From assembly GCF_900492205.1 (NCBI RefSeq), contig NZ_UEYQ01000031.1:1-34949 (forward strand): a stretch of DNA of 34,949 nucleotides. Direction: 5' to 3'. Below, in pieces: positions 1 through 6,594 of the stretch. The stretch is from Ciceribacter sp. T2.26MG-112.2 (GTDB lineage Bacteria > Pseudomonadota > Alphaproteobacteria > Rhizobiales > Rhizobiaceae). Both the position numbers and the translations under genes were made by a program. Each line of letters begins with the position of its first letter. Position 1 is the stretch's first letter. A model generated the notes under the pieces. That model was not told the DNA's origin. It searched no databases and saw nothing but the letters and a program-made list of their open reading frames with translations.

Positions 1-69
1 AAAGCGGGGGGTGGGGGGGATCCGGGCGACGAGTTCGACGTCATTGGTCAGCACAAACGTCCAACACAT
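1..69 (-). CDS. Possible 5' end of a gene truncated by the window edge
   Basis: An ATG at 67-69 on the minus strand opens a frame of 23 codons that stays open to the window edge. Its first residues (MCWTFVLTNDVELVARI) look protein-like before a proline-rich stretch encoded by a G-run. No family is recognisable and no convincing ribosome binding site is seen. It could equally be non-coding sequence next to the repeats. Confidence 0.15.
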   Translation of the reverse strand, partial: MCWTFVLTNDVELVARIPPTPRF

Positions 70-358
70 CACCCCACCCCGGAGCTTCGCTCCGACCCTC
101 CCCCTCGAGGGGAGGGTGAGGCCGCGACGCCTCCCCTCGCCACTCTCCCCCCTTGAGGGGGAGATGTCCGCCCTTCGACAGGCTCAGGGGACAGAGGGGG
201 GTAAAGCGCCCACAGCCGAAACCCTCTTCTCCCCGGCGGGGAGAAGTGCCGAGCGTAGCGAGGCGATGAGGGGGCCAAGTGCGCCAAGCCCAATGAGCTT
301 CGCTCCCCCTCATCCGGCACTACGCGCCACCTTCTCCCCGCTGGGGAGAAGAGGACCG
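60..358. repeat. Cluster of GC-rich palindromic repeats
   Basis: This 300-bp gene-free stretch holds several short hairpins: ACCCTCCCC with AGGGGAGGGT around 95-117, CTCTCCCC with AGGGGGAGA around 143-164, CTTCTCCCC with GGGGAGAAG at about 226-246, and the same arms again at about 331-351. The last unit, with its CCCTCATCCGG lead-in, recurs near 25677-25724. I read the block as a mosaic of dispersed intergenic repeat units. The short reading frames across it look like repeat translations, not genes. Confidence 0.75.
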
Positions 359-772
359 TCAAGCCTCCACAAGTCCGTCCAGCTCCGGCAGAAGAACCAC
401 GCTCTCCTGCTCGTTGGGATCTGTCCGGGCGATCAGCGCCGTGCAGGGCGCGTTGGAGAGGTTCGCCGGCAGATGCGGCACGCCGGCCGGGATGTACATC
501 AGTTCGCCGGCATGCAGGATCACGTGGTTTTCCAGCCGGTCGCCGTACCAGGTATGCGCCTGGCCCGACAGGCAGTAGATCGCCGTCTCGTGGTTCTCGT
601 GCAGATGGGCCTTGGCCCTCGCGCCCGGCGGCATGGTCAGAAGATGCATGCAGATGCCCTTCGAGCCGACGGTCTCGGCCGAAATGCCGGCGAAATAGCT
701 CAGGCCCTGCTTGCCGTCATACGTGCTTTCGGGCCGAACGATCCGGCAGGTGGGTTTGAATGACGTATCCAT
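359..772 (-). CDS. Small cupin-domain protein
   Basis: A 137-residue single-domain cupin. The first cupin motif is visible as H56-x-H58 with E62 and a following G70; the second runs through PAGVPH with H100. These are the usual metal ligands of the fold, so a bound divalent metal is likely. The start at 772 is supported by a GGAGGAG ribosome binding site 8 nt upstream; longer upstream reading through the divergent gene is rejected. The gene diverges from the importer operon (intergenic 124 bp), which suggests a shared regulator or pathway. The substrate is unknown; stand-alone cupins of this size may be isomerases, dioxygenases or binding proteins. Family call is firm, function open. Confidence 0.85.
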   Translation of the reverse strand: MDTSFKPTCRIVRPESTYDGKQGLSYFAGISAETVGSKGICMHLLTMPPGARAKAHLHENHETAIYCLSGQAHTWYGDRLENHVILHAGELMYIPAGVPHLPANLSNAPCTALIARTDPNEQESVVLLPELDGLVEA

Positions 773-850
773 GCTGGCACTCCTCCGTGAGCTCAGAAAT
801 TCCCGCAAAGTCCGATAGGCCGGCCCGTGCCCGCCATGTATTGATAGTGT

Positions 851-872
851 GCAAGAGGCTTGGCGCCTTTGC
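851..872. promoter_or_regulatory. Imperfect inverted repeat in the cupin/ABC divergent promoter region
   Basis: GCAAGAGGC (851-859) pairs with GCCTTTGC (865-872) apart from one bulged base. It lies 25 bp upstream of the ABC ATPase start and about 80 bp upstream of the cupin start, in the 124-bp divergent spacer. It could be an operator shared by both units or a leader hairpin. No regulator gene is adjacent, so this is a weak call. Confidence 0.3.
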
Positions 873-896
873 AAGAAAGCCCATAGGTTCTGATCG

Positions 897-1685
897 ATGA
901 CCGCTCCCTTTTCCGTCGTGTCCGCCAAGGACCTCTGTCTCACCTTCCAGACGGGAGACGGGCCGGTCCATGCGCTGTCCAATGTCGATCTCGAGGTGAA
1001 GAAGGGTGACTTCGTCTCCTTCATCGGCCCCTCCGGCTGCGGCAAGACCACCTTCCTGCGCGTCATCGCCGATCTGGAAAGACACACATCGGGCACGATC
1101 ACCGTCAACGGCATGACGCCGGAAAACGCCCGCAAGGACCGCTCCTACGGCTATGTTTTCCAGGCGGCGGCGCTCTATCCCTGGCGCACCATCGAGAAGA
1201 ACATCGCCCTGCCGCTCGAAATCATGGGCTTTTCGAAGGAGGAGCAGAAGAAGCGGATCGAGCAGACGCTCGACCTCGTCAACCTCACCGGCTTCGGCAA
1301 GAAATTCCCCTGGCAGCTGTCGGGCGGCATGCAGCAGCGCGCCTCGATCGCCCGCGCGCTGGCCTTCGACGCCGACCTGCTGTTGATGGACGAGCCTTTC
1401 GGCGCACTCGACGAAATCGTCCGCGACCATTTGAATTCCGAACTGCTGAAGCTCTGGGCCCGCACCGACAAGACCATCTGCTTCGTCACCCATTCGATCC
1501 CGGAAGCGGTCTATCTCTCTACCAAGATCGTCGTCATGAGCCCCCGCCCCGGCCGCGTGACCGACATCATCGAATCCACCCTGCCCAGGGAACGGCCGCT
1601 GGAGATACGCGAAACACCGGAGTTTCTGGCGATCGCCCATCGCGTCCGCGAGGGTTTGAAGGCGGGGCACTCTTATGAGGAATAG
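897..1685 (+). CDS. ABC transporter ATP-binding protein (NMT1/THI5-type importer)
   Basis: A 262-residue ATPase of the nitrate/sulfonate/pyrimidine (TauB/SsuB/ThiZ) group. Walker A is GPSGCGKTT at 44-52, the Q-loop is VFQ at 87-89, the signature LSGGMQQ at 141-147, Walker B LLLMDEP at 161-167, and the switch histidine H199. It would power uptake through the two permeases at 2283-4030 and the binding protein at 4052-5044. The ATG at 897 has only a weak ribosome binding site. It is the first gene of the operon but is separated from the permeases by a repeat and a DUF559 gene, which is unusual for an ABC importer operon. The substrate is not determinable from the ATPase. Confidence 0.93.
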   Translation: MTAPFSVVSAKDLCLTFQTGDGPVHALSNVDLEVKKGDFVSFIGPSGCGKTTFLRVIADLERHTSGTITVNGMTPENARKDRSYGYVFQAAALYPWRTIEKNIALPLEIMGFSKEEQKKRIEQTLDLVNLTGFGKKFPWQLSGGMQQRASIARALAFDADLLLMDEPFGALDEIVRDHLNSELLKLWARTDKTICFVTHSIPEAVYLSTKIVVMSPRPGRVTDIIESTLPRERPLEIRETPEFLAIAHRVREGLKAGHSYEE

Positions 1686-1731
1686 TGTTTCGTTGAATGG
1701 AAAGACCCCTCCCCAATCCCGGCTAGAAAAA

Positions 1732-1863
1732 ACCCCTCCCCAACCCCTCCCCACAAGGGGGAGGGGCTTCATCGCCCGCCTCCCGCGCTTCGATCGGGGC
1801 AAGGCGCTGCCGCGGGTATTCTCCCCCCTTGTGGGGGAGATGGCCGGCAGGCCAGAGGGGGTT
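1732..1863 (-). repeat. Composite double-palindrome repeat, copy 1
   Basis: Two palindromes flank a spacer of about 50 bp. The first is CCCCTCCCC (1744-1752), loop, GGGGAGGGG (1758-1766). The second is CTCCCCC with GGGGGAG (1821-1839), followed by TGGCCGGCAGGCCA and AGAGGGGG. The same arrangement occurs in the opposite orientation at 21770-21898 and 34787-34949. The spacer element CGCGGCAGCGCCTTGC (read on the minus strand) is shared with the copy at 34787. This copy sits inside the importer operon, directly upstream of the DUF559 gene. Confidence 0.85.
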
Positions 1864-1899
1864 GGCAATCCGGAACGACCTTTCTCGATGGAGTGTCCT

Positions 1900-2286
1900 A
1901 TGCCGCATTCCAATATCGACCCGAAGACCCGAAAGCGCGCCAGAACGCTCCGAAGCGAATTGACCAAGGCCGAGCGAGAGATGTGGGATCTCTTGCGAGA
2001 TTTGAGACCCCGTGGCGCTCGTTTCCGCCGGGAAACACCCATTGGGCCGTACATCGCCGACTTTGCCTGGCTGTCCGCCCGCGTGATCGTGGAGGTCGAT
2101 GGCGACAGTCATGAGACGGACCACGGCCGCGCCCATGATGGGCGCAGAGACGATTTCCTCCGCAAGCAAGGCTTCATGGTTCTTCGATTCGACAATGATC
2201 AGGCCATCGACAACCCCGACTATGTCGCCATCAGTCACGAACAGAGCTTGGAGGCCTTTCTGACTTCGCAAGGGGACCAGGCATGA
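1900..2286 (+). CDS. DUF559 endonuclease-like protein
   Basis: A 128-residue protein of the DUF559 family, which has a PD-(D/E)XK/Vsr-like nuclease fold. The core is visible as GPYIADFAWL followed by VIVEVDGDSH at about residues 49-72: the D of ADF and the E-x-D of VEVDG are the expected catalytic acids. The N-terminal Arg/Lys-rich part and the WDLLRDLRPRGARFRR segment are typical. The start at 1900 has GGAG 6 nt upstream; an in-frame ATG at 1888 is the alternative. Its stop overlaps the next permease start (ATGA). It has no evident link to transport and lies directly after a composite repeat, so I infer that it arrived with the repeat. Biological role of the family is uncertain. Confidence 0.85.
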   Translation: MPHSNIDPKTRKRARTLRSELTKAEREMWDLLRDLRPRGARFRRETPIGPYIADFAWLSARVIVEVDGDSHETDHGRAHDGRRDDFLRKQGFMVLRFDNDQAIDNPDYVAISHEQSLEAFLTSQGDQA

Positions 2287-3167
2287 CCGCCCCCTCCCTC
2301 CTCCGCGACCGCGTCTTGCCGATCCTCACCGTGATCTTCGCCATTCTCGTCGTCTGGCATCTCTTCGTGGTCTATCTCAACGCGCCCTTCGTGCGCGACC
2401 AGGCGGCGCGGGCGAACGAGACGATCACCTTTGGGCAGGTGGTCGAGCGGACCTTTGCCCAGGAGCGCCCGGTGCTGCCCGCCCCGCACCAGATCTTCGC
2501 CGAACTCTGGGACACCACGGTCAACAAGGCGGTGACCTCCAAGCGAAGCCTCGTCTACCACGCCTGGATTACCCTTTCGACGACCCTGCTCGGCTTCGTC
2601 ATCGGCACCGTGCTCGGCATCCTGCTGGCCGTCGGCATCGTCCACAACCGGGCCATGGACCGTTCCTTGATGCCCTGGGTGATCGCCAGCCAGACCATTC
2701 CGATCCTCGCCATCGCGCCGATGGTCATCGTCGTTTTGAACTCGGTCGGCATATCGGGCATCCTGCCCAAGGCACTGATCTCGACCTACCTGTCCTTCTT
2801 CCCGATCGTCGTCGGCATGGTGAAGGGCTTGAGAAGCCCCGACACCATCCTTCTCGACCTGATGCACACCTATCATGCGAGCCCGGGCCAAACCTTCTGG
2901 AAGCTGCGCTGGCCGGCCTCGATGCCCTATCTCTTCACCTCGCTGAAGGTGGCCATCGCCATCTCGCTGCTAGGCGCCATCGTCGCCGAACTACCGACCG
3001 GGGCGGTCGCGGGTCTTGGTGCCCGGCTGCTGTCCGGCTCCTATTACGGCCAGACCATCCAGATCTGGGCGGCGCTGTTCATGGCCGCCGGCCTTGCCGC
3101 CGTCCTCGTTACGCTGGTGGGCATCGCCCATTCCCGTGTACTCGCTCGCATGGGGGCCAAGCCATGA
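2283..3167 (+). CDS. ABC transporter permease (BPD_transp_1 type)
   Basis: A 294-residue inner-membrane permease. A first membrane segment lies at about 8-35, followed by a periplasmic stretch and then the five-helix core. The EAA-type cytoplasmic loop is recognisable as DLMHTYHASPGQTFWKL with RWPASMPYLF after it, which docks on the ATPase. The start overlaps the DUF559 stop and the end overlaps the second permease start, both by 4 bp (ATGA), showing translational coupling. Together with the next gene it would form a heterodimeric channel for the NMT1/THI5-like binding protein. The long segment between the first helix and the core, rich in acidic and polar residues, is larger than in TauC/SsuC-type permeases. 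Confidence 0.93.
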   Translation: MTAPSLLRDRVLPILTVIFAILVVWHLFVVYLNAPFVRDQAARANETITFGQVVERTFAQERPVLPAPHQIFAELWDTTVNKAVTSKRSLVYHAWITLSTTLLGFVIGTVLGILLAVGIVHNRAMDRSLMPWVIASQTIPILAIAPMVIVVLNSVGISGILPKALISTYLSFFPIVVGMVKGLRSPDTILLDLMHTYHASPGQTFWKLRWPASMPYLFTSLKVAIAISLLGAIVAELPTGAVAGLGARLLSGSYYGQTIQIWAALFMAAGLAAVLVTLVGIAHSRVLARMGAKP

Positions 3168-4030
3168 ACGGCTATCTCGTCTTCGCCCTCGTTTTCTGGC
3201 TCGCCGCCTGGGGCCTCAACGAATGGCTGGTGCGCCGGACTTTCAAGGACCGCACGGTGCGCCGCATCGTCAACACCGCCGTGCCGCTGATCTTCGGCAT
3301 AACCCTGCTGGTCATCTGGGAATGCCTGGTGCATGGCTTCGACATTCCCTCCATCCTCTTGCCCGCGCCGTCGATGATCTGGGCCCGCCTGACCAGTTCG
3401 GTGCCCACCCTCTGGGCCGACTTCCAGCAGACCTTCCTCAAATCGGTCCTGACCGGCTATGCGCTCGGCTGCGGCTTGGGCTTTGCCGTGGCGATCCTCG
3501 TCGACCGCTCTCCCTTCCTGCAGAAGGGCCTGCTGCCGATCGGCAATTTCGTCTCGGCGCTGCCGATGGTCGGCGTCGCGCCGATCATGGTCATGTGGTT
3601 CGGCTTCGACTGGCAGTCCAAGGTCGCCGTCGTCGTCATCATGACCTTCTTCCCGATGCTGGTGAACACCGTGCAGGGTCTGTCGGCAGCGAGCCACATG
3701 GAACGCGACCTGATGCGCACCTATGCGGCCTCCTGGTGGCAGACGCTGGTGAAGCTGCGCCTGCCGGCGGCATGGCCGTTCATCTTCAACGCGCTCAAGA
3801 TCAATTCCACGCTGGCTCTGATCGGCGCCATCGTGGCAGAGTTCTTCGGCACCCCGATCGTCGGCATGGGGTTCCGGATTTCCACGGAAGTGGGGCGCAG
3901 CAATGTCGATATGGTCTGGGCCGAGATCGCGGTTGCCGCGCTCGCCGGCTCGATCTTCTACGGATTGGTGGCACTTGCAGAACGCTGGGTCACCTTCTGG
4001 CATCCGTCTGTCCGTGGTGGACAGGCGTAA
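3164..4030 (+). CDS. ABC transporter permease (second subunit)
   Basis: A 288-residue inner-membrane permease paralogous to the upstream gene. It has an N-terminal helix at about 2-20, a cytoplasmic Arg-rich turn, a second helix (TAVPLIFGITLLVIW), then the core. The EAA loop reads DLMRTYAASWWQTLVKLRL followed by PAAWPF. The 4-bp overlap with the previous gene and the 21-bp gap to the binding-protein gene mark one transcript. Two distinct permeases per system are less common in the TauC/SsuC group, where homodimers are usual, and support a heterodimeric importer. Confidence 0.93.
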   Translation: MNGYLVFALVFWLAAWGLNEWLVRRTFKDRTVRRIVNTAVPLIFGITLLVIWECLVHGFDIPSILLPAPSMIWARLTSSVPTLWADFQQTFLKSVLTGYALGCGLGFAVAILVDRSPFLQKGLLPIGNFVSALPMVGVAPIMVMWFGFDWQSKVAVVVIMTFFPMLVNTVQGLSAASHMERDLMRTYAASWWQTLVKLRLPAAWPFIFNALKINSTLALIGAIVAEFFGTPIVGMGFRISTEVGRSNVDMVWAEIAVAALAGSIFYGLVALAERWVTFWHPSVRGGQA

Positions 4031-4051
4031 ACAAGAAAGAGGGAACAGAAA

Positions 4052-5044
4052 ATGACATTGAAACTCGCATCCCTGCTATTGGCAGGCGCCGTCTCGCTGA
4101 CGGCCATGCAGGCGGCCGCGGCCGAAAAGGTGACGCTGCAGCTGAAATGGGTCACCCAGGCCCAGTTCGCCGGCTACTACGTCGCCAAGGACAAGGGCTT
4201 CTACGAGGAAGAAGGCCTCGACGTCGAAATCAAGCCGGGCGGACCGGACATCGCTCCCCCGCAGGTTCTCGTCGGCGGCGGCGCCGACGTGATCGTCGAC
4301 TGGATGCCGTCTGCGCTGGCCACCCGCGAGAAGGGCGTGCCGCTCGTCAACATCGCCCAGCCGTTCAAGGCATCGGGCATGATGCTGACCTGCCTCAAGG
4401 AAACCGGCATCACCAAGCCGGAAGACTTCAAGGGCAAGACGCTCGGCGTCTGGTTCTTCGGCAATGAATATCCGTTCCTGTCGTGGATGAGCACGCTCGG
4501 CATCAAGACCGATGGTGGCGCCGATGGCGTGACGGTGCTGAAGCAGGGCTTCAACGTCGACCCGCTGCTGCAGAAGCAGGCGGCCTGCATCTCGACCATG
4601 ACCTACAATGAGTACTGGCAGGTCATCGACGCCGGCATCAAGGAAGACGAACTGGTGACCTTCCAGTACGAGAAGGAAGGCGTGGCCACCCTGGAAGACG
4701 GTCTCTATGTGCTGGAGGACAAGCTCAAGGACCCGGCCTTCAAGGAAAAGATGGTCAAGTTCGTCCGCGCCTCGATGAAGGGCTGGAAGTGGGCCGAGGA
4801 AAACCCGGATGACGCAGCCGAAATCGTCCTTGAAAACGACGCCTCGGGCGCCCAGACCGAAACCCACCAGAAGCGCATGATGGGCGAGGTCGCCAAGCTG
4901 ACCGCCGGCTCCAACGGCGCGCTCGACGAAGCCGACTACAAGCGCACGGTCGCCACCCTGCTCGGCGGCGGTTCCGACCCGGTCATCACCAAGGAGCCGG
5001 AAGGCGCCTTCACGCTCGACATCACCAATGAAGCGCTGAAGTAA
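4052..5044 (+). CDS. ABC transporter substrate-binding protein, NMT1/THI5-like
   Basis: A 330-residue periplasmic binding protein. A signal peptide spans 1-24 (cleavage after AMQAAAA). The mature start VTLQLKWVTQAQFAGYYVAK is typical of the NMT1/THI5-like family that includes ThiY and RibY-type proteins, which bind pyrimidine or flavin-like molecules. A GAGGGA ribosome binding site precedes the ATG. It is the last gene of the importer operon and is followed by a strong terminator. No thiamine or riboflavin gene and no riboswitch is seen nearby, so the substrate (pyrimidine precursor, flavin or another heterocycle) remains open. Family call firm, ligand inferred only at class level. Confidence 0.9.
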   Translation: MTLKLASLLLAGAVSLTAMQAAAAEKVTLQLKWVTQAQFAGYYVAKDKGFYEEEGLDVEIKPGGPDIAPPQVLVGGGADVIVDWMPSALATREKGVPLVNIAQPFKASGMMLTCLKETGITKPEDFKGKTLGVWFFGNEYPFLSWMSTLGIKTDGGADGVTVLKQGFNVDPLLQKQAACISTMTYNEYWQVIDAGIKEDELVTFQYEKEGVATLEDGLYVLEDKLKDPAFKEKMVKFVRASMKGWKWAEENPDDAAEIVLENDASGAQTETHQKRMMGEVAKLTAGSNGALDEADYKRTVATLLGGGSDPVITKEPEGAFTLDITNEALK

Positions 5045-5068
5045 AAACGCAGCCGCATCCCAGACGAT

Positions 5069-5098
5069 GGCGCCCGGAACCCGTTCCGGGCGCCTTTT
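5069..5098 (+). terminator. Rho-independent terminator of the ABC importer operon
   Basis: A perfect 12-bp stem, GGCGCCCGGAAC (5069-5080) with GTTCCGGGCGCC (5083-5094), is followed by TTTT. It lies 24 bp after the binding-protein stop codon. Confidence 0.9.
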
Positions 5099-5389
5099 GC
5101 ATCTGTGAGACGTTGCGCACCGGCAACGAACCGGAACAATCGCAGTTCCGCGCGAGCATTGTTTTGTCCACTCGGGCAATCAGGATCCAAACACACCGTA
5201 ATTTTCGCCGGAGACTTGCAACGCGCGGCCGCGATACCAACTAAAGTTTCATCGCCATGGCGGGTAGAATTGTCGCGCCGCCGCAAAAAAGCTATACCGC
5301 ATGCCTGAGCGAGCGCTGGTCTGAAGCGTCGCGATCTACGTAAATACATTGGTTGTCGAAAAATCCGTCCAAACCCTCGGAAGGGACAC
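5099..5389. other. Gene-free spacer before the RND operon
   Basis: Nothing coding is supported here. It contains an inverted repeat CGGAAC-N7-GTTCCG (5132-5150) that could be an operator. The last 60 bp, ending in GGAAGGGA before the adaptor ATG, presumably hold the RND promoter, but no clear -35/-10 pair was identified. Confidence 0.4.
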
Positions 5390-6580
5390 ATGGTTCGCAT
5401 TACGAACGTCACTGCCGGACTGCTTGTTCTGTCTGTCGCGCTTTCTCCGTTTGCCGCAGCTGCCGAGGATGCGCCCGCGAACCCGCCGAAGCAGTCGCTG
5501 CCTTCCATCGTCGTCACCGAAGCCACCAGCCGCACCCTGATCGACCGCATCGTGGCCACGGGGACCATCAAGGCGGTGGAGGAAATCTACGTGCAGCCGC
5601 AGGTCGAGGGCCTGTCGATCCGCTCCCTCGAAGTCGATGTCGGAGACCGCGTTGCTGCCGACGCGGTGGTAGCGCGGCTGAACGACGACACCCTGCTTCT
5701 GCAGAAGAGCCAGCTCGTGGCGACCAAGGCCAAGGCCGAAGCTTCGCTCGCCCAGTATCAGGTGCAGCTTGCCGACGCGAAATCCGGCGCGGCCGAAGCC
5801 GAGCGCCAGTACAAGCGCGCCGTGACGCTTGGCAAATCGGGCACACTCTCCACGGCCTCGATCGAGCAGGCCGAAACCGCGGCCACCAGCGCCAATGCCA
5901 AGGTGGACAGCACGGTGCAGGCGATCGCCATTGCCGAGGCCGACATCAAGGTGGTCGAGAGCCAGCTGGCCGACATCGACCTGAAGCTCGCCCGCACCGA
6001 CGTAAAATCCCCAGTCGCGGGTCTGATCGCGGCGCGCAATGCCAAGGTCGGGGCAATTGCCAGCGGCGCCGGGCAGCCGATGTTCACCGTCATCCGCGAC
6101 GGCGAGATCGAACTCGTGGCCGACATATCGGAAACGGACATTCTCAGGATGCGTGTCGGCCAGAAGGCGGAAGTCAAGGTCGCCGGCGGTGCGGCGACGC
6201 TCGACGGGTCCGTCCGGCTGATCTCGCCGGTGATCGACCCGCAGACGCGCCTCGGCGCGGTCCACATCGCCATCGACGACGACCAGGGCGCGCGCGCCGG
6301 CATGTATGCAAGCGCCGAGATCATCATCTCCGAAGCCCAGGGCGTCGCCCTGCCGCTGTCGGCGGTCACCACCGACAAGCGCGGCACGACGACCCGCCTG
6401 GTCACCGACAACGTGGTCAAGCAGGTCAAGATCGAGACGGGCATCCAGGATGGCGCCTTCATCGAAATCAAGGACGGGCTGAGCCAGGGCGATGTCGTGG
6501 TCGCCAAGGCAGGCGCCTTCGTCCGCGATGGCGACCGGATCAATCCGGTCCTTGACGAAACCTCGGCAGAGTCGAACTGA
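5390..6580 (+). CDS. RND efflux periplasmic adaptor (membrane fusion protein)
   Basis: A 396-residue HlyD/AcrA-type adaptor. An N-terminal signal peptide (about 1-25, ending SPFAAAA) has no lipobox, so it is likely anchored by its uncleaved helix or free in the periplasm. A lipoyl half-domain lies at about 68-100, a long alpha-helical hairpin rich in A/E/K/Q at about 105-195, the second lipoyl half at about 200-220 (DVKSPVAGLI), and beta-barrel and membrane-proximal domains follow. It would link the pump at 6595 to an outer-membrane channel. A GGAAGGGA ribosome binding site lies just before the ATG; the gap to the pump gene is 14 bp, so they form one operon. No TetR-type repressor or TolC-like gene is adjacent. 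Confidence 0.93.
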   Translation: MVRITNVTAGLLVLSVALSPFAAAAEDAPANPPKQSLPSIVVTEATSRTLIDRIVATGTIKAVEEIYVQPQVEGLSIRSLEVDVGDRVAADAVVARLNDDTLLLQKSQLVATKAKAEASLAQYQVQLADAKSGAAEAERQYKRAVTLGKSGTLSTASIEQAETAATSANAKVDSTVQAIAIAEADIKVVESQLADIDLKLARTDVKSPVAGLIAARNAKVGAIASGAGQPMFTVIRDGEIELVADISETDILRMRVGQKAEVKVAGGAATLDGSVRLISPVIDPQTRLGAVHIAIDDDQGARAGMYASAEIIISEAQGVALPLSAVTTDKRGTTTRLVTDNVVKQVKIETGIQDGAFIEIKDGLSQGDVVVAKAGAFVRDGDRINPVLDETSAESN

Positions 6581-6594
6581 GCAGGAGCGCTCCC

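Noticed and set aside
60..358. Possible CRISPR array in the repeat cluster
   Set aside because: The units are palindromic, unequal in length and irregularly spaced, and no cas gene is present.
717..2054. A 445-codon minus-strand frame across the ABC ATPase and repeat
   Set aside because: It is a shadow of the ATPase and of the palindromic repeat, with no domain signal.
3016..4467. A 483-codon plus-strand frame across the permeases and the binding-protein gene
   Set aside because: It overlaps three well supported genes in a different frame and is Arg/Pro-rich without family features.
5132..5150. CGGAAC-N7-GTTCCG as an operator for the RND operon
   Set aside because: Short arms, 240 bp from the start codon and no adjacent repressor gene; kept only as a remark in the spacer entry.
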